In this document: in pieces, positions 1-5,563 of the stretch
How the letters are laid out: every line of letters begins with the position of its first letter
How positions within the stretch are numbered: the first letter of the stretch is position 1
Assembly (NCBI GenBank): GCA_011046315.1
Contig: DSAU01000071.1
Location: 1-6,198, forward strand
Direction: 5' to 3'
DNA length: 6,198 nucleotides
DNA from: a bacterium
GTDB lineage: Bacteria > Zhuqueibacterota > Zhuqueibacteria > Thermofontimicrobiales > Thermofontimicrobiaceae
The notes under the pieces: model-generated
The model's database searches: none
The model's input: the letters and a program-made list of their open reading frames with translations, nothing else
Told to the model about the DNA's origin: nothing
Translations under genes and position numbers: made by a program

Positions 1-89
1 AAATTAAATTTTTTATGTTTTTGAACAATACCTGCACTGATTTTGACCCCATTCACTATGAAATTCTCAACCGGAGTTAACCTTTTTCA

Positions 90-118
90 TTGACATTTGA
101 AACAAAATTAATTATTTT
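90..118 (+). promoter_or_regulatory. Probable sigma-70-type promoter of the ccsA-like gene
   Basis: A perfect -35 hexamer TTGACA at 90-95 is followed after exactly 17 bp by TATTTT at 113-118, which matches four of six positions of the -10 consensus. Transcription would start near 125, leaving an untranslated leader of roughly 90 nt before the ATG at 213. No other coding signal is visible on the + strand here. The organism's sigma factor preferences are unknown, so this rests on the general bacterial consensus. Confidence 0.55.
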
Positions 119-199
119 AGACACTGAAACGTACAGCTTCGACCGCATAACATTTAAAAGTTTTCCAACAACAGTCTCTTTAATTGAAGTGTTCAATTT

Positions 200-215
200 A
201 AGGAAATGTATGATG
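200..215 (+). promoter_or_regulatory. Ribosome binding site and tandem ATG deciding the ccsA-like start
   Basis: AAGGAA at 200-205 is a Shine-Dalgarno match. Two in-frame ATG codons follow at 210 and 213. The one at 213 has the better spacing (about 7-8 nt from the core AGGA) and places the first membrane helix directly at the N-terminus. The reading frame stays open upstream to a TTG at 90, but that TTG is the -35 box of the likely promoter and the extra 41 residues are not membrane-like, so the long version is rejected. Confidence 0.65.
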
Positions 216-1034
216 AATATCGCTTTTTTTCAGTGGACATTGTTTGGTTTGTATTCGTTACTGGCGCTACTTTATTTATATTATTTCATCCGTCAAAGCG
301 CCAAAATAACGAAATTTCTGCCTGCTGGATTATTAATAACCATTCTGTTTCACCTGTTTTATCTGGTTCTATTATACGACCAATTAAACCGGCTGCCCTT
401 GAGTGCAGTATTTGAGGTCATGACGGTGCTGGCTTTTATCTTTGCCCTGCTGTATTTTGTCATCGAAAGGATAATTCGGGATTTCGCTTTAGGCTTGATC
501 ATTATCCTGATTGCCTGGTTGATACATTTCATTTCGAACATTTATATCGATTTGGATAAACCTCCTGCCGAGATACTTCAGCATTTTTCGTACTATCAAG
601 CGCATGTTATAACGATTCTGCTCTCCTACACTGCCTATGCGATTGCCTTTATTTCGAGTTTGATGTACATTTTGCTTTCACATGAAATCCATAAAAAACA
701 ACTGGGCTTTTTCTTTTCCAGACTGCCTTCGCTCGAACTATTAGATCGCATGAGCAATCTGGCAATTATCATCGGTACATCTTTTATTTCACTGGGTATG
801 ATTTTGGGAGTTATCATGGCGACCAGAATCTGGGGGGCAGACTGGGCTGGTGACCCCAAATTAATTTCGGTGTTTATTAGCTGGATTATTTATTGTGCGT
901 TTATTATTTTGCGCAATGCAAAGGGTTGGCAGGGAACACGTGCATCTGTTTTATCAATTGCTGGTTTTGTTTGGATAATAATTTCATTCATTATTTTCAA
1001 TCTTTTTATTTCAAATTTACATTCATTTATTTAG
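213..1034 (+). CDS. ccsA: CcsA/HemX-family heme-handling membrane protein (cytochrome c assembly type)
   Basis: The protein is 273 residues from the ATG at 213 and consists almost entirely of eight hydrophobic segments (about residues 4-26, 37-56, 64-86, 90-111, 131-155, 180-205, 216-233 and 244-268). This is the topology and length of the CcsA/HemX branch of the cytochrome c assembly family (PF01578). Residues 207-216 read WGADWAGDPK, a recognisable version of the tryptophan-rich heme-binding WWD motif. Candidate heme-ligand histidines are His47 in helix 2, His131 at the start of helix 5 (QAHV) and His270 in the C-terminal LHSFI, the position of the usual LHSYGF ending. Proteins of this family move or hold heme for periplasmic cytochrome c maturation (CcsA with CcsB/ResB), or influence glutamyl-tRNA reductase levels (HemX of Bacillus). 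No ccsB/resB partner is in the window. The next gene carries a HemA-like domain, which favours the HemX-type association. CcsA and HemX cannot be separated by eye, so the symbol is provisional. Confidence 0.82.
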   Translation: MNIAFFQWTLFGLYSLLALLYLYYFIRQSAKITKFLPAGLLITILFHLFYLVLLYDQLNRLPLSAVFEVMTVLAFIFALLYFVIERIIRDFALGLIIILIAWLIHFISNIYIDLDKPPAEILQHFSYYQAHVITILLSYTAYAIAFISSLMYILLSHEIHKKQLGFFFSRLPSLELLDRMSNLAIIIGTSFISLGMILGVIMATRIWGADWAGDPKLISVFISWIIYCAFIILRNAKGWQGTRASVLSIAGFVWIIISFIIFNLFISNLHSFI

Positions 1035-1153
1035 CGTCTCAATCTTGCAATTATAATAGTCGAAACCTGTTTTCAGAGTAAAGTCAGATCAGGGTAGTTT
1101 GATCAAATAACATTTCTTGGTTGTGATAAAATTTATACTATGAGTTAAAGATC

Positions 1154-3091
1154 ATGCAACTTATTGCTTTTGGTGTACATAAACATAACGTCGTTGCAGA
1201 ATTGTGGGATCGCTGTGATTCTGACTATAGTGTGTTTTACGATTTTGTCAAATCGAATGTTGAGGATGATCCTGCTGCTGAATTTCTTTTCGTCAATTCC
1301 AGTTTTTCTAAAGAGATCATCGCGGTCACCGATCACCATGACGAACTAATCGAAAAATTTCAGGCATTTTTCACTAACCTTTTAAAATTGACCAGCAAAG
1401 CCCAATCGGCTTTTCACATTCTTGAAGGACCCGATGCGGTAAAACACTTTTTCCAATTGTCGCTCGGCATTGAATCTTTTTTTCCGGATTTACACCATGA
1501 TTTTTTGATACAAGCCCAAAAAAGCCTAAAACTTGCCAATGACCATCGGCTTGCCGGCGCTGTGATCAACCGTCTTTTTCAAGACGCTCTGCGCCTGCAG
1601 GGAAAAATTAAACAGAACATGTTTTCAGTTGACTACTCTTATATCGGACAGCAAATTCAAGCGCTGATTCGAAAAATATTTGGCGCAGCCAAGCAACAAA
1701 AAATTTTGGCAATCGGCAACAATGAATCATTCGAAAAAATTTTGTCAACGCTGCAAACAAACAATCAACATCAGTTTCTGGGATTTTCCGCCACCCCTTC
1801 TTCCTTAAATCGTTCAAATTTTAAAATTATACCTGAGCAACTTTTGTTCGACTCCATGCTTCAATGCCAGGTGATATTTAGATTAAATCAGGACGTCAGC
1901 CAATATTTTTCGGCAAACAATATTAGAAAGTTGATGCAGCAACGAAAAAATCAACCGCTGTTAATTATTAACCTGGACTCGACGATTAAAGCTGAAAGTG
2001 TTGTTAATCGAATTTATAATTTGTACACTTATTCGATTACTGATTTTCAAGAATCAGCTTCGCAGCAGTCAGTACAAGCTGATATCCGAAAACTGATCGA
2101 CGCCGAGCTAAAAATATTTTTTTCCTGGTTTTATTCAAAAGACCTGTATCGCTTCGGCGAAATTGTCGGTAAAAGCCGGGCAATGGAACAGATTTTGGAG
2201 CTGATCGCCCGTATTTCTCAGACCGAAATCACCGTTTTAATTCAAGGCGAGAGCGGAACCGGCAAAGAATTAATTGCCCGGGCAATTCATCAAAACAGCC
2301 CCCGGCGCGACAAACCTTTTATTGTAGTGAATTGCAGCGCCCTGCCGGAGACGTTGTTGGAGAGCGAACTGTTCGGTCATGAAAAAGGAGCGTTTACCGG
2401 CGCCAGCTACAGCAAAAAGGGATTGTTCGAAGAGGCTGACCATGGAACAATCTTTCTTGACGAAATTGGTGATACCACCTCAGCCCTTCAGGTAAAATTA
2501 TTGCGGGTGCTTCAAGAAGGTGAAATCAAACGGGTCGGAAGCAACGAAACCCTTTACACCGATGTTCGATTGATCGCTGCAACCAATCAAAAGCTGGCGC
2601 AACTGGTGAAGCAAAATAAATTCCGACAGGATCTGTTTTATCGGCTAAATGTCGTTAATATTGACATCCCACCGCTTCGGGAGCGAAAGGAAGATATCCT
2701 TCCGCTGGCGCAATATTTTCTGGGTAAGTATTCAGACAAGATGAAAAAGCAGCTCAAGGGAATCACTGCTGATGCGCGGCAATTGTTGTTAAAAAATTAC
2801 TGGCCTGGAAATGTTCGGGAACTGGAAAACGTCATTGAAAGGGCTGTCGCGTTGGCAATCGGCAATATGGTTCATTCTGATGATCTGCCGGATACGGTTC
2901 GCCAGCTATTCGTGCCTGGCGTCGTTAGCGAAAATATCAACCGACAGATGACCCTAAAAGACATTGAAAAAGAGGTTATTCAGGCCACTCTTCTCGCTAA
3001 CGGTTGGGATTACGACAGGGTGGCGCAAATTTTAGATATCGGACGCACCACCTTGTGGCGCAAGATGAAAGAGTACGGGATTCAACGGTAA
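1154..3091 (+). CDS. Sigma-54-dependent transcriptional activator with an N-terminal degenerate glutamyl-tRNA reductase (HemA-like) domain
   Basis: The protein has 645 residues in two halves. Residues 334-585 form a sigma-54 AAA+ domain with everything needed for activity: Walker A GESGTGKE (365-372), sigma-54-contacting GAFTGA (412-417), Walker B GTIFLDEIGD (431-440), sensor I Asn478, arginine-finger region FRQDLFYRLN (Arg491, Arg497) and sensor II WPGNVREL (550-557). Residues 599-645 form a Fis-type helix-turn-helix. Residues 1-330 follow glutamyl-tRNA reductase along their whole length. Examples are MQLIAFGVHKHNV at the N-terminus, AVKHFFQLSLGIES (95-108, against AVSHLMRVASGLDS in E. coli HemA), NRLFQDALRL (139-148), KILAIGNNES at the Rossmann position (183-192), QRKNQPLLIINL (263-274, against SRRNQPMLLVDI) and NLYTYSITDFQ (289-299, against NAYLYSVDDLQ). 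The catalytic Cys50 of the STCNR motif is Ser50 here (NSSFS) and the glycine-rich NADPH motif is broken, so reductase activity is unlikely. The HemA dimerisation helix (about 303-328) leads directly into the AAA+ domain. My inference is that it senses tRNA-Glu, heme or the HemX-like neighbour. The ATG at 1154 has only a weak ribosome site; the HemA-like N-terminal strand supports it. Confidence 0.88.
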   Translation: MQLIAFGVHKHNVVAELWDRCDSDYSVFYDFVKSNVEDDPAAEFLFVNSSFSKEIIAVTDHHDELIEKFQAFFTNLLKLTSKAQSAFHILEGPDAVKHFFQLSLGIESFFPDLHHDFLIQAQKSLKLANDHRLAGAVINRLFQDALRLQGKIKQNMFSVDYSYIGQQIQALIRKIFGAAKQQKILAIGNNESFEKILSTLQTNNQHQFLGFSATPSSLNRSNFKIIPEQLLFDSMLQCQVIFRLNQDVSQYFSANNIRKLMQQRKNQPLLIINLDSTIKAESVVNRIYNLYTYSITDFQESASQQSVQADIRKLIDAELKIFFSWFYSKDLYRFGEIVGKSRAMEQILELIARISQTEITVLIQGESGTGKELIARAIHQNSPRRDKPFIVVNCSALPETLLESELFGHEKGAFTGASYSKKGLFEEADHGTIFLDEIGDTTSALQVKLLRVLQEGEIKRVGSNETLYTDVRLIAATNQKLAQLVKQNKFRQDLFYRLNVVNIDIPPLRERKEDILPLAQYFLGKYSDKMKKQLKGITADARQLLLKNYWPGNVRELENVIERAVALAIGNMVHSDDLPDTVRQLFVPGVVSENINRQMTLKDIEKEVIQATLLANGWDYDRVAQILDIGRTTLWRKMKEYGIQR

Positions 3092-3098
3092 ATAAAAA

Positions 3099-3175
3099 AG
3101 CTGCAGCGAAAAGATTACATTCCCACTTTGTTATAATTGACGGTTATATAATGAGGATTAAATTTCGCTGCAGCT
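3099..3175. terminator. Long inverted repeat between convergent genes, candidate bidirectional terminator
   Basis: The perfect 13-bp arms AGCTGCAGCGAAA (3099-3111) and TTTCGCTGCAGCT (3163-3175) are separated by 51 nt. An A-tract lies just outside the left arm (3094-3099) and a T-tract just outside the right arm (3177-3181), so a U-tract would follow the stem in either direction. The position, 8 bp after the regulator's stop and 18 bp from the stop of the convergent protease gene, fits a shared terminator. The long loop is atypical. The arm core GCTGCAGC is itself self-complementary, so smaller hairpins or a protein-binding site are alternatives. Confidence 0.45.
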
Positions 3176-3192
3176 GTTTTTGTGTTCAGAGA

Positions 3193-4332
3193 TTAAAAGT
3201 GAGCAATCGGATCAGGATTTCCATCCGGATCATCGATGGCTGTTCCATCACTGTTTGGTTTCTGCAATAATAGAATTCCAGCCACATGCGGGGCTGCCAT
3301 CGAGGTGCCGCTCATTGTGGTTGTGCCGCCGCCTTTTGCCGTTGATAAGATACTTACCCCGGGCGCTGCAAATTCGATCGGGGGATTTCCCCAGTTGCTC
3401 CACGATGCAAAATAATCCTCATTGTTGATGGCTGAAATCGTATAGACCCGATTATATTCCACCCGGGCAGGGGAGTAGTTATTGGCATCATCGCCGTCGT
3501 TTCCTGCCGCCAATGAGAAAAACACACCTTGATCCGCAGCGTTTCTAACGGCGTCATCCAGAGCATCCGAAGGCGGTCCGCCGAGACTCATATTGGCGAC
3601 ATCCCCTGCTGCCGCATTCTGAGCAACATAATCCACCCCTGCGATCACCCATGAATAAGAACCAGAGCCACCATTATCCAATACTCGCACCGCAACCAGA
3701 GTTGCATTGGCTGCCACACCAACGACATCGATGTCATTATCGATAGCGCCGATGGTTCCAGCCACGTGGGTGCCATGTCCGTTACCATCATCAGGCGAAT
3801 TCTTGCCGCGAGTGACAAAATTGGCGCTGCGAGTGACATCCACATTCAGATCGGGATGGTCCAGATCGATGCCAGTATCAATGACCCAGGCGGTTTTTCC
3901 CGTCCCGTCTTTTGGACCACCAACTCGAGTCACGCCCCAGGGAACAGTTTGACCGCTCGGACCCGGTCCAACTCCCGGAGGCGGACCAACAGCGACGCGG
4001 TAATTCGGTTCAATGTATTTCACCCGAACGTCCTTTGACAGATTTTCAGCGGCTGCAGCCGACATGGTTGCTGAAAATCCCTTCAACGCAAATTGATAGA
4101 CATGTTCCACCACTGCACCATGCTCCTGGGCAACCTGCGGAACGATGCCCGGAACATCCGTCACATCATCCTTGAACACAACGATATATTGACCAGGAAT
4201 TGCCTCAGCAGTCTGTTTTGCCAGGCTGATCGGTTGTTGTTCCTGAATGCCAGTGGGCTGGTTGAACTTTTCACAAGCGATGAGAAAAACGAAAATAATG
4301 AGAACAGATACGATGAAAAATCGAATTCTCAT
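3193..4332 (-). CDS. Secreted lipoprotein-type subtilisin-like serine protease (S8 family) with I9 propeptide
   Basis: The 379-residue protein begins with a basic and hydrophobic signal ending in a lipobox, LIAC with Cys20, so it is probably lipidated and membrane-anchored outside the cytoplasm. Residues 47-113 resemble the inhibitor I9 propeptide that folds and then is cleaved from subtilases (GQYIVVFKDD near the start, YIEPNYRV at the end). A Gly/Pro-rich linker (116-128) follows. The catalytic domain has Asp152 in VIDTGID, His186 in GNGHGTHVAG, oxyanion Asn278 in AAGND and nucleophile Ser344 in SGTSMAAPHVAG, so the triad is intact. The chain stops 35 residues after Ser344 with a DPDGNPDPIAHF tail and has no C-terminal sorting or binding domain. 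The start is fixed by AAGGAGG four bases upstream. It appears monocistronic and convergent with the sigma-54 regulator. Its role is probably general extracellular or envelope proteolysis; the substrate cannot be read from sequence. In mature subtilases the propeptide is removed, and lipidation upstream of it would leave the anchor on the propeptide rather than on the enzyme, a point worth noting. Confidence 0.93.
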   Translation of the reverse strand: MRIRFFIVSVLIIFVFLIACEKFNQPTGIQEQQPISLAKQTAEAIPGQYIVVFKDDVTDVPGIVPQVAQEHGAVVEHVYQFALKGFSATMSAAAAENLSKDVRVKYIEPNYRVAVGPPPGVGPGPSGQTVPWGVTRVGGPKDGTGKTAWVIDTGIDLDHPDLNVDVTRSANFVTRGKNSPDDGNGHGTHVAGTIGAIDNDIDVVGVAANATLVAVRVLDNGGSGSYSWVIAGVDYVAQNAAAGDVANMSLGGPPSDALDDAVRNAADQGVFFSLAAGNDGDDANNYSPARVEYNRVYTISAINNEDYFASWSNWGNPPIEFAAPGVSILSTAKGGGTTTMSGTSMAAPHVAGILLLQKPNSDGTAIDDPDGNPDPIAHF

Positions 4333-4336
4333 AATT

Positions 4337-4343
4337 CCTCCTT
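4337..4343 (-). promoter_or_regulatory. Strong Shine-Dalgarno site of the subtilase gene
   Basis: On the - strand AAGGAGG lies four bases before the ATG at 4332-4330. It is the best ribosome site in the window and settles the start codon. No convincing -35/-10 pair was found upstream; TAATAT around 4393-4398 (- strand) could be a -10 element but lacks a good -35. Confidence 0.75.
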
Positions 4344-4494
4344 AAATGTGTTTGGAAAGATAAAGTGGGAATGATGGCGGCGAAGATACAAATATTATTC
4401 CTGTTTACGAGAAAAAAAATCGAGATTTGTAAAAACAGCAGCTTAGGGGTATTAAAGTTCGATCAGAGTGAGTTTTTGAGAGGGAGTTTTTCTT

Positions 4495-4517
4495 TTTTGA
4501 AAAATATTTTTTCAAAA
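4495..4517. repeat. AT-rich perfect hairpin, 10-bp arms
   Basis: TTTTGAAAAA (4495-4504) and TTTTTCAAAA (4508-4517) are perfect inverted repeats with a 3-nt spacer. The stem contains one G-C pair per arm, so it is thermally weak. It could be a terminator remnant or a bent-DNA site; in such AT-rich sequence a chance origin is quite possible. Confidence 0.5.
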
Positions 4518-4655
4518 TGAAAAATGGGTTGATATTCATGGGCTGGACAGTGAGGATGGTATTGGGGGGGTGAGATGAAATGAAGGGGATTTTTAAGTGT
4601 CGTTTTTGAGCTGAAACGTCCCCTGCTGGTTGTCCTCGATTTTTTGTTGGTTTTG

Positions 4656-4702
4656 TGCTATAGCATTGAATATCATCATGAGATTCAATGGTATGAATAG
4701 CA
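4656..4702. repeat. Imperfect two-part stem-loop
   Basis: The inner arms CATTGAAT (4664-4671) and ATTCAATG (4683-4690) enclose an 11-nt loop. Outer arms TGCTAT (4656-4661) and ATAGCA (4697-4702) extend the structure across an asymmetric internal bulge (2 nt against 6 nt). Fourteen pairs in total make it one of the better-formed hairpins in this non-coding stretch. No T-tract follows on either strand, so it does not look like an intrinsic terminator. Its function is unknown. Confidence 0.45.
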
Positions 4703-4856
4703 TAAGTTTTGCTTTGTTGCAAAGGTGTCGTGGCATTTTTTTGTTGCTGATTTTTTTTATATTCCAATGTATTGGCGAAAGTTGAGATGGAAGAGACTGA
4801 ATAAATATTTTGGACAGCGTTTGATCGTTCATTCTATAATCTTTTAAAAACTTCTT

Positions 4857-4970
4857 TCAATTTATCTTTTTCAAAGTTGAATTAATTCTTTCAAATAATT
4901 TTTCAAAATTATTCAATGTTTCTTCTGATAATTGAACGGTGGATTCAAGTAACAAGTGCAACCCTTTAAC
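4857..4970 (-). pseudogene. Coding-like fragment, possibly the displaced 3' end of the neighbouring hypothetical gene
   Basis: Read on the - strand between a TAA at 4973-4971 and a TGA at 4859-4857, this stretch encodes 37 residues with a strongly protein-like, amphipathic-helical C-terminus (LSEETLNNFEKLFERINSTL, then KKIN). There is no start codon or ribosome site, and it lies directly downstream of the hypothetical gene 4991-5275 on the same strand but in another frame. The first residues (LHLLLE) are encoded by the left arm of the inverted-repeat element. I infer that it is the severed end of that gene or of a related one. Chance helical composition in AT-rich DNA is the alternative. Confidence 0.3.
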
Positions 4971-5099
4971 TTAATAAGAATCAATCAAATTCATTTTCCC
5001 CAAAATCCCCCCAGCTTTGTGTGAGAGGGCTTTTGGGGAAAATGAATATTTAAAATTAAGAATTCACCGGCTACTTCTATGTTGCACTTATTACTTGAA
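4944..5099. repeat. Nested inverted-repeat element, MITE-like or foldback
   Basis: The outer arms 4944-4962 (TTCAAGTAACAAGTGCAAC) and 5081-5099 are 19-bp inverted repeats with one mismatch. Inside them a second pair, ATTCATTTTCCCCAAAA (4989-5005) and its complement (5031-5047), is a perfect 17-bp inverted repeat. It gains three more pairs after one mismatch (5007-5009 with 5027-5029), leaving a ~17-nt loop. The 156-bp unit encodes no transposase, and no clear target duplication is visible at its edges. It overlaps the 3' end of the gene 4991-5275, whose last residues and stop codon lie inside the inner palindrome. It resembles small non-autonomous mobile palindromes; whether other copies exist cannot be seen in one window. 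Confidence 0.6.
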
Positions 5100-5275
5100 C
5101 TCACAACATTTTCATCTAATCTAAGTGTGTAAAATAATTCTCCAGAGTAATCACGACATAAGTTTATTTGGTCACTTGAAAAAATTCCTTTTCCAAATCT
5201 TTCTTCAATTTCTTTCTTATCAGAATTTTCAAGAATATAAATTGCAGAAATGGGTCTTTGTTCTTCTAAATTCAT
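4991..5275 (-). CDS. Hypothetical protein, 3' end probably supplied by a palindromic element
   Basis: The frame encodes 94 residues and no family is recognised. Residues 1-58 look like a genuine soluble alpha/beta protein: they start MNLEEQRPISAIYILE, then a charged stretch (SDKKEIEERFGKG) and SSDQINLCRDYSGELFYTLR. From about residue 59 (SSSNKCN onward) the sequence is the translation of the nested inverted-repeat element, ending in KPSHTKLGGFWGK. Tails of this Gly/Phe/Lys type are typical of translated palindromes rather than of selected protein. The Shine-Dalgarno match AAAAAGGA abuts the ATG at 5275 with almost no spacing, and an in-frame TGA lies three codons upstream, so expression would be poor or the start may be damaged. 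The probable state is a truncated gene or pseudogene. It sits in an accessory-looking region near a toxin-antitoxin pair. Confidence 0.45.
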   Translation of the reverse strand: MNLEEQRPISAIYILENSDKKEIEERFGKGIFSSDQINLCRDYSGELFYTLRLDENVVSSSNKCNIEVAGEFLILNIHFPQKPSHTKLGGFWGK

Positions 5276-5321
5276 TCCTTTTTGTCAAATAAATAAAAAC
5301 GAAAAAGGGAGAAACATCGCC

Positions 5322-5423
5322 ATAAAACAATCAAAAGCTTTCCTATTATTAGCAGGATTAACCATCATTTTTCTGGTTGCTATTTTCATTACCACCATCT
5401 TGATTTACTATTTTAGATTTTAG
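5322..5423 (+). pseudogene. Small single-membrane-segment ORF lacking a standard start codon
   Basis: From 5322 a 33-codon frame reads (I)KQSKAFLLLAGLTIIFLVA and then IFITTILIYYFRF before TAG. It has two lysines, then an uninterrupted hydrophobic stretch of about 25 residues ending in an aromatic/basic tail, which is the layout of a small membrane protein. A GGGAG ribosome-site match at 5307-5311 lies 10 nt upstream, but the codon at the expected start is ATA instead of ATG; ATC at 5316 is the only other near-cognate candidate. One base change would give a perfect small gene, so it may be a recently inactivated gene, a rare non-AUG start, or a relic of the N-terminus of a larger membrane protein. 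It diverges from the hypothetical gene on the - strand. Confidence 0.35.
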
Positions 5424-5563
5424 ATTTACGAATTTTGTGGGCGGATTATTAATGAGGTACGCTATTTTTAATTACCCTTATTATTACCGCTATTAAAAGT
5501 TTTTACCCTTTCTTCACTATCGAGCTCCTACTCCTCGCTCTTTAGAAACGACTTTATTTAATA

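Larger units (their letters stand above)
4344..4856. other. Non-coding or highly decayed AT-rich region
   Basis: About 500 bp upstream of the subtilase gene hold no gene I can support. Short open frames exist on the - strand (for example 4405-4767 and 4593-4832), but they overlap each other in different frames. Their translations are rich in Lys, Asn, Gln, Ser and Thr without domain-like order and have no clear ribosome site, as expected from AT-rich sequence. The region contains homopolymer runs (A8 near 4413, G7 near 4564) and the two hairpins listed separately. It presumably includes the promoter of the subtilase gene at its left end. Confidence 0.5.

Noticed and set aside
90..209. N-terminal extension of the ccsA-like gene from a TTG at 90
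   Set aside because: The TTG is part of a consensus -35 box, the extra residues are not hydrophobic, and tandem ATGs at 210/213 with a Shine-Dalgarno site give the normal family length.
3118..4373. 12-bp sequence CATTCCCACTTT at 3118-3129 and its inverted copy at 4362-4373 flanking the subtilase gene, as if terminal repeats of an element
   Set aside because: The match does not extend beyond 12 bp, and one or two such matches are expected by chance in a window of this size; no target duplication is seen.
4405..4832. Two overlapping - strand open frames of 120 and 79 codons
   Set aside because: They use conflicting frames, have no good ribosome site, and their composition matches translated AT-rich DNA; no domain or motif is visible.
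4944..5099. Integron attC site
   Set aside because: The arms do not show the RYYYAAC and GTTRRRY core sites in the needed places, and no cassette array or integrase is present.
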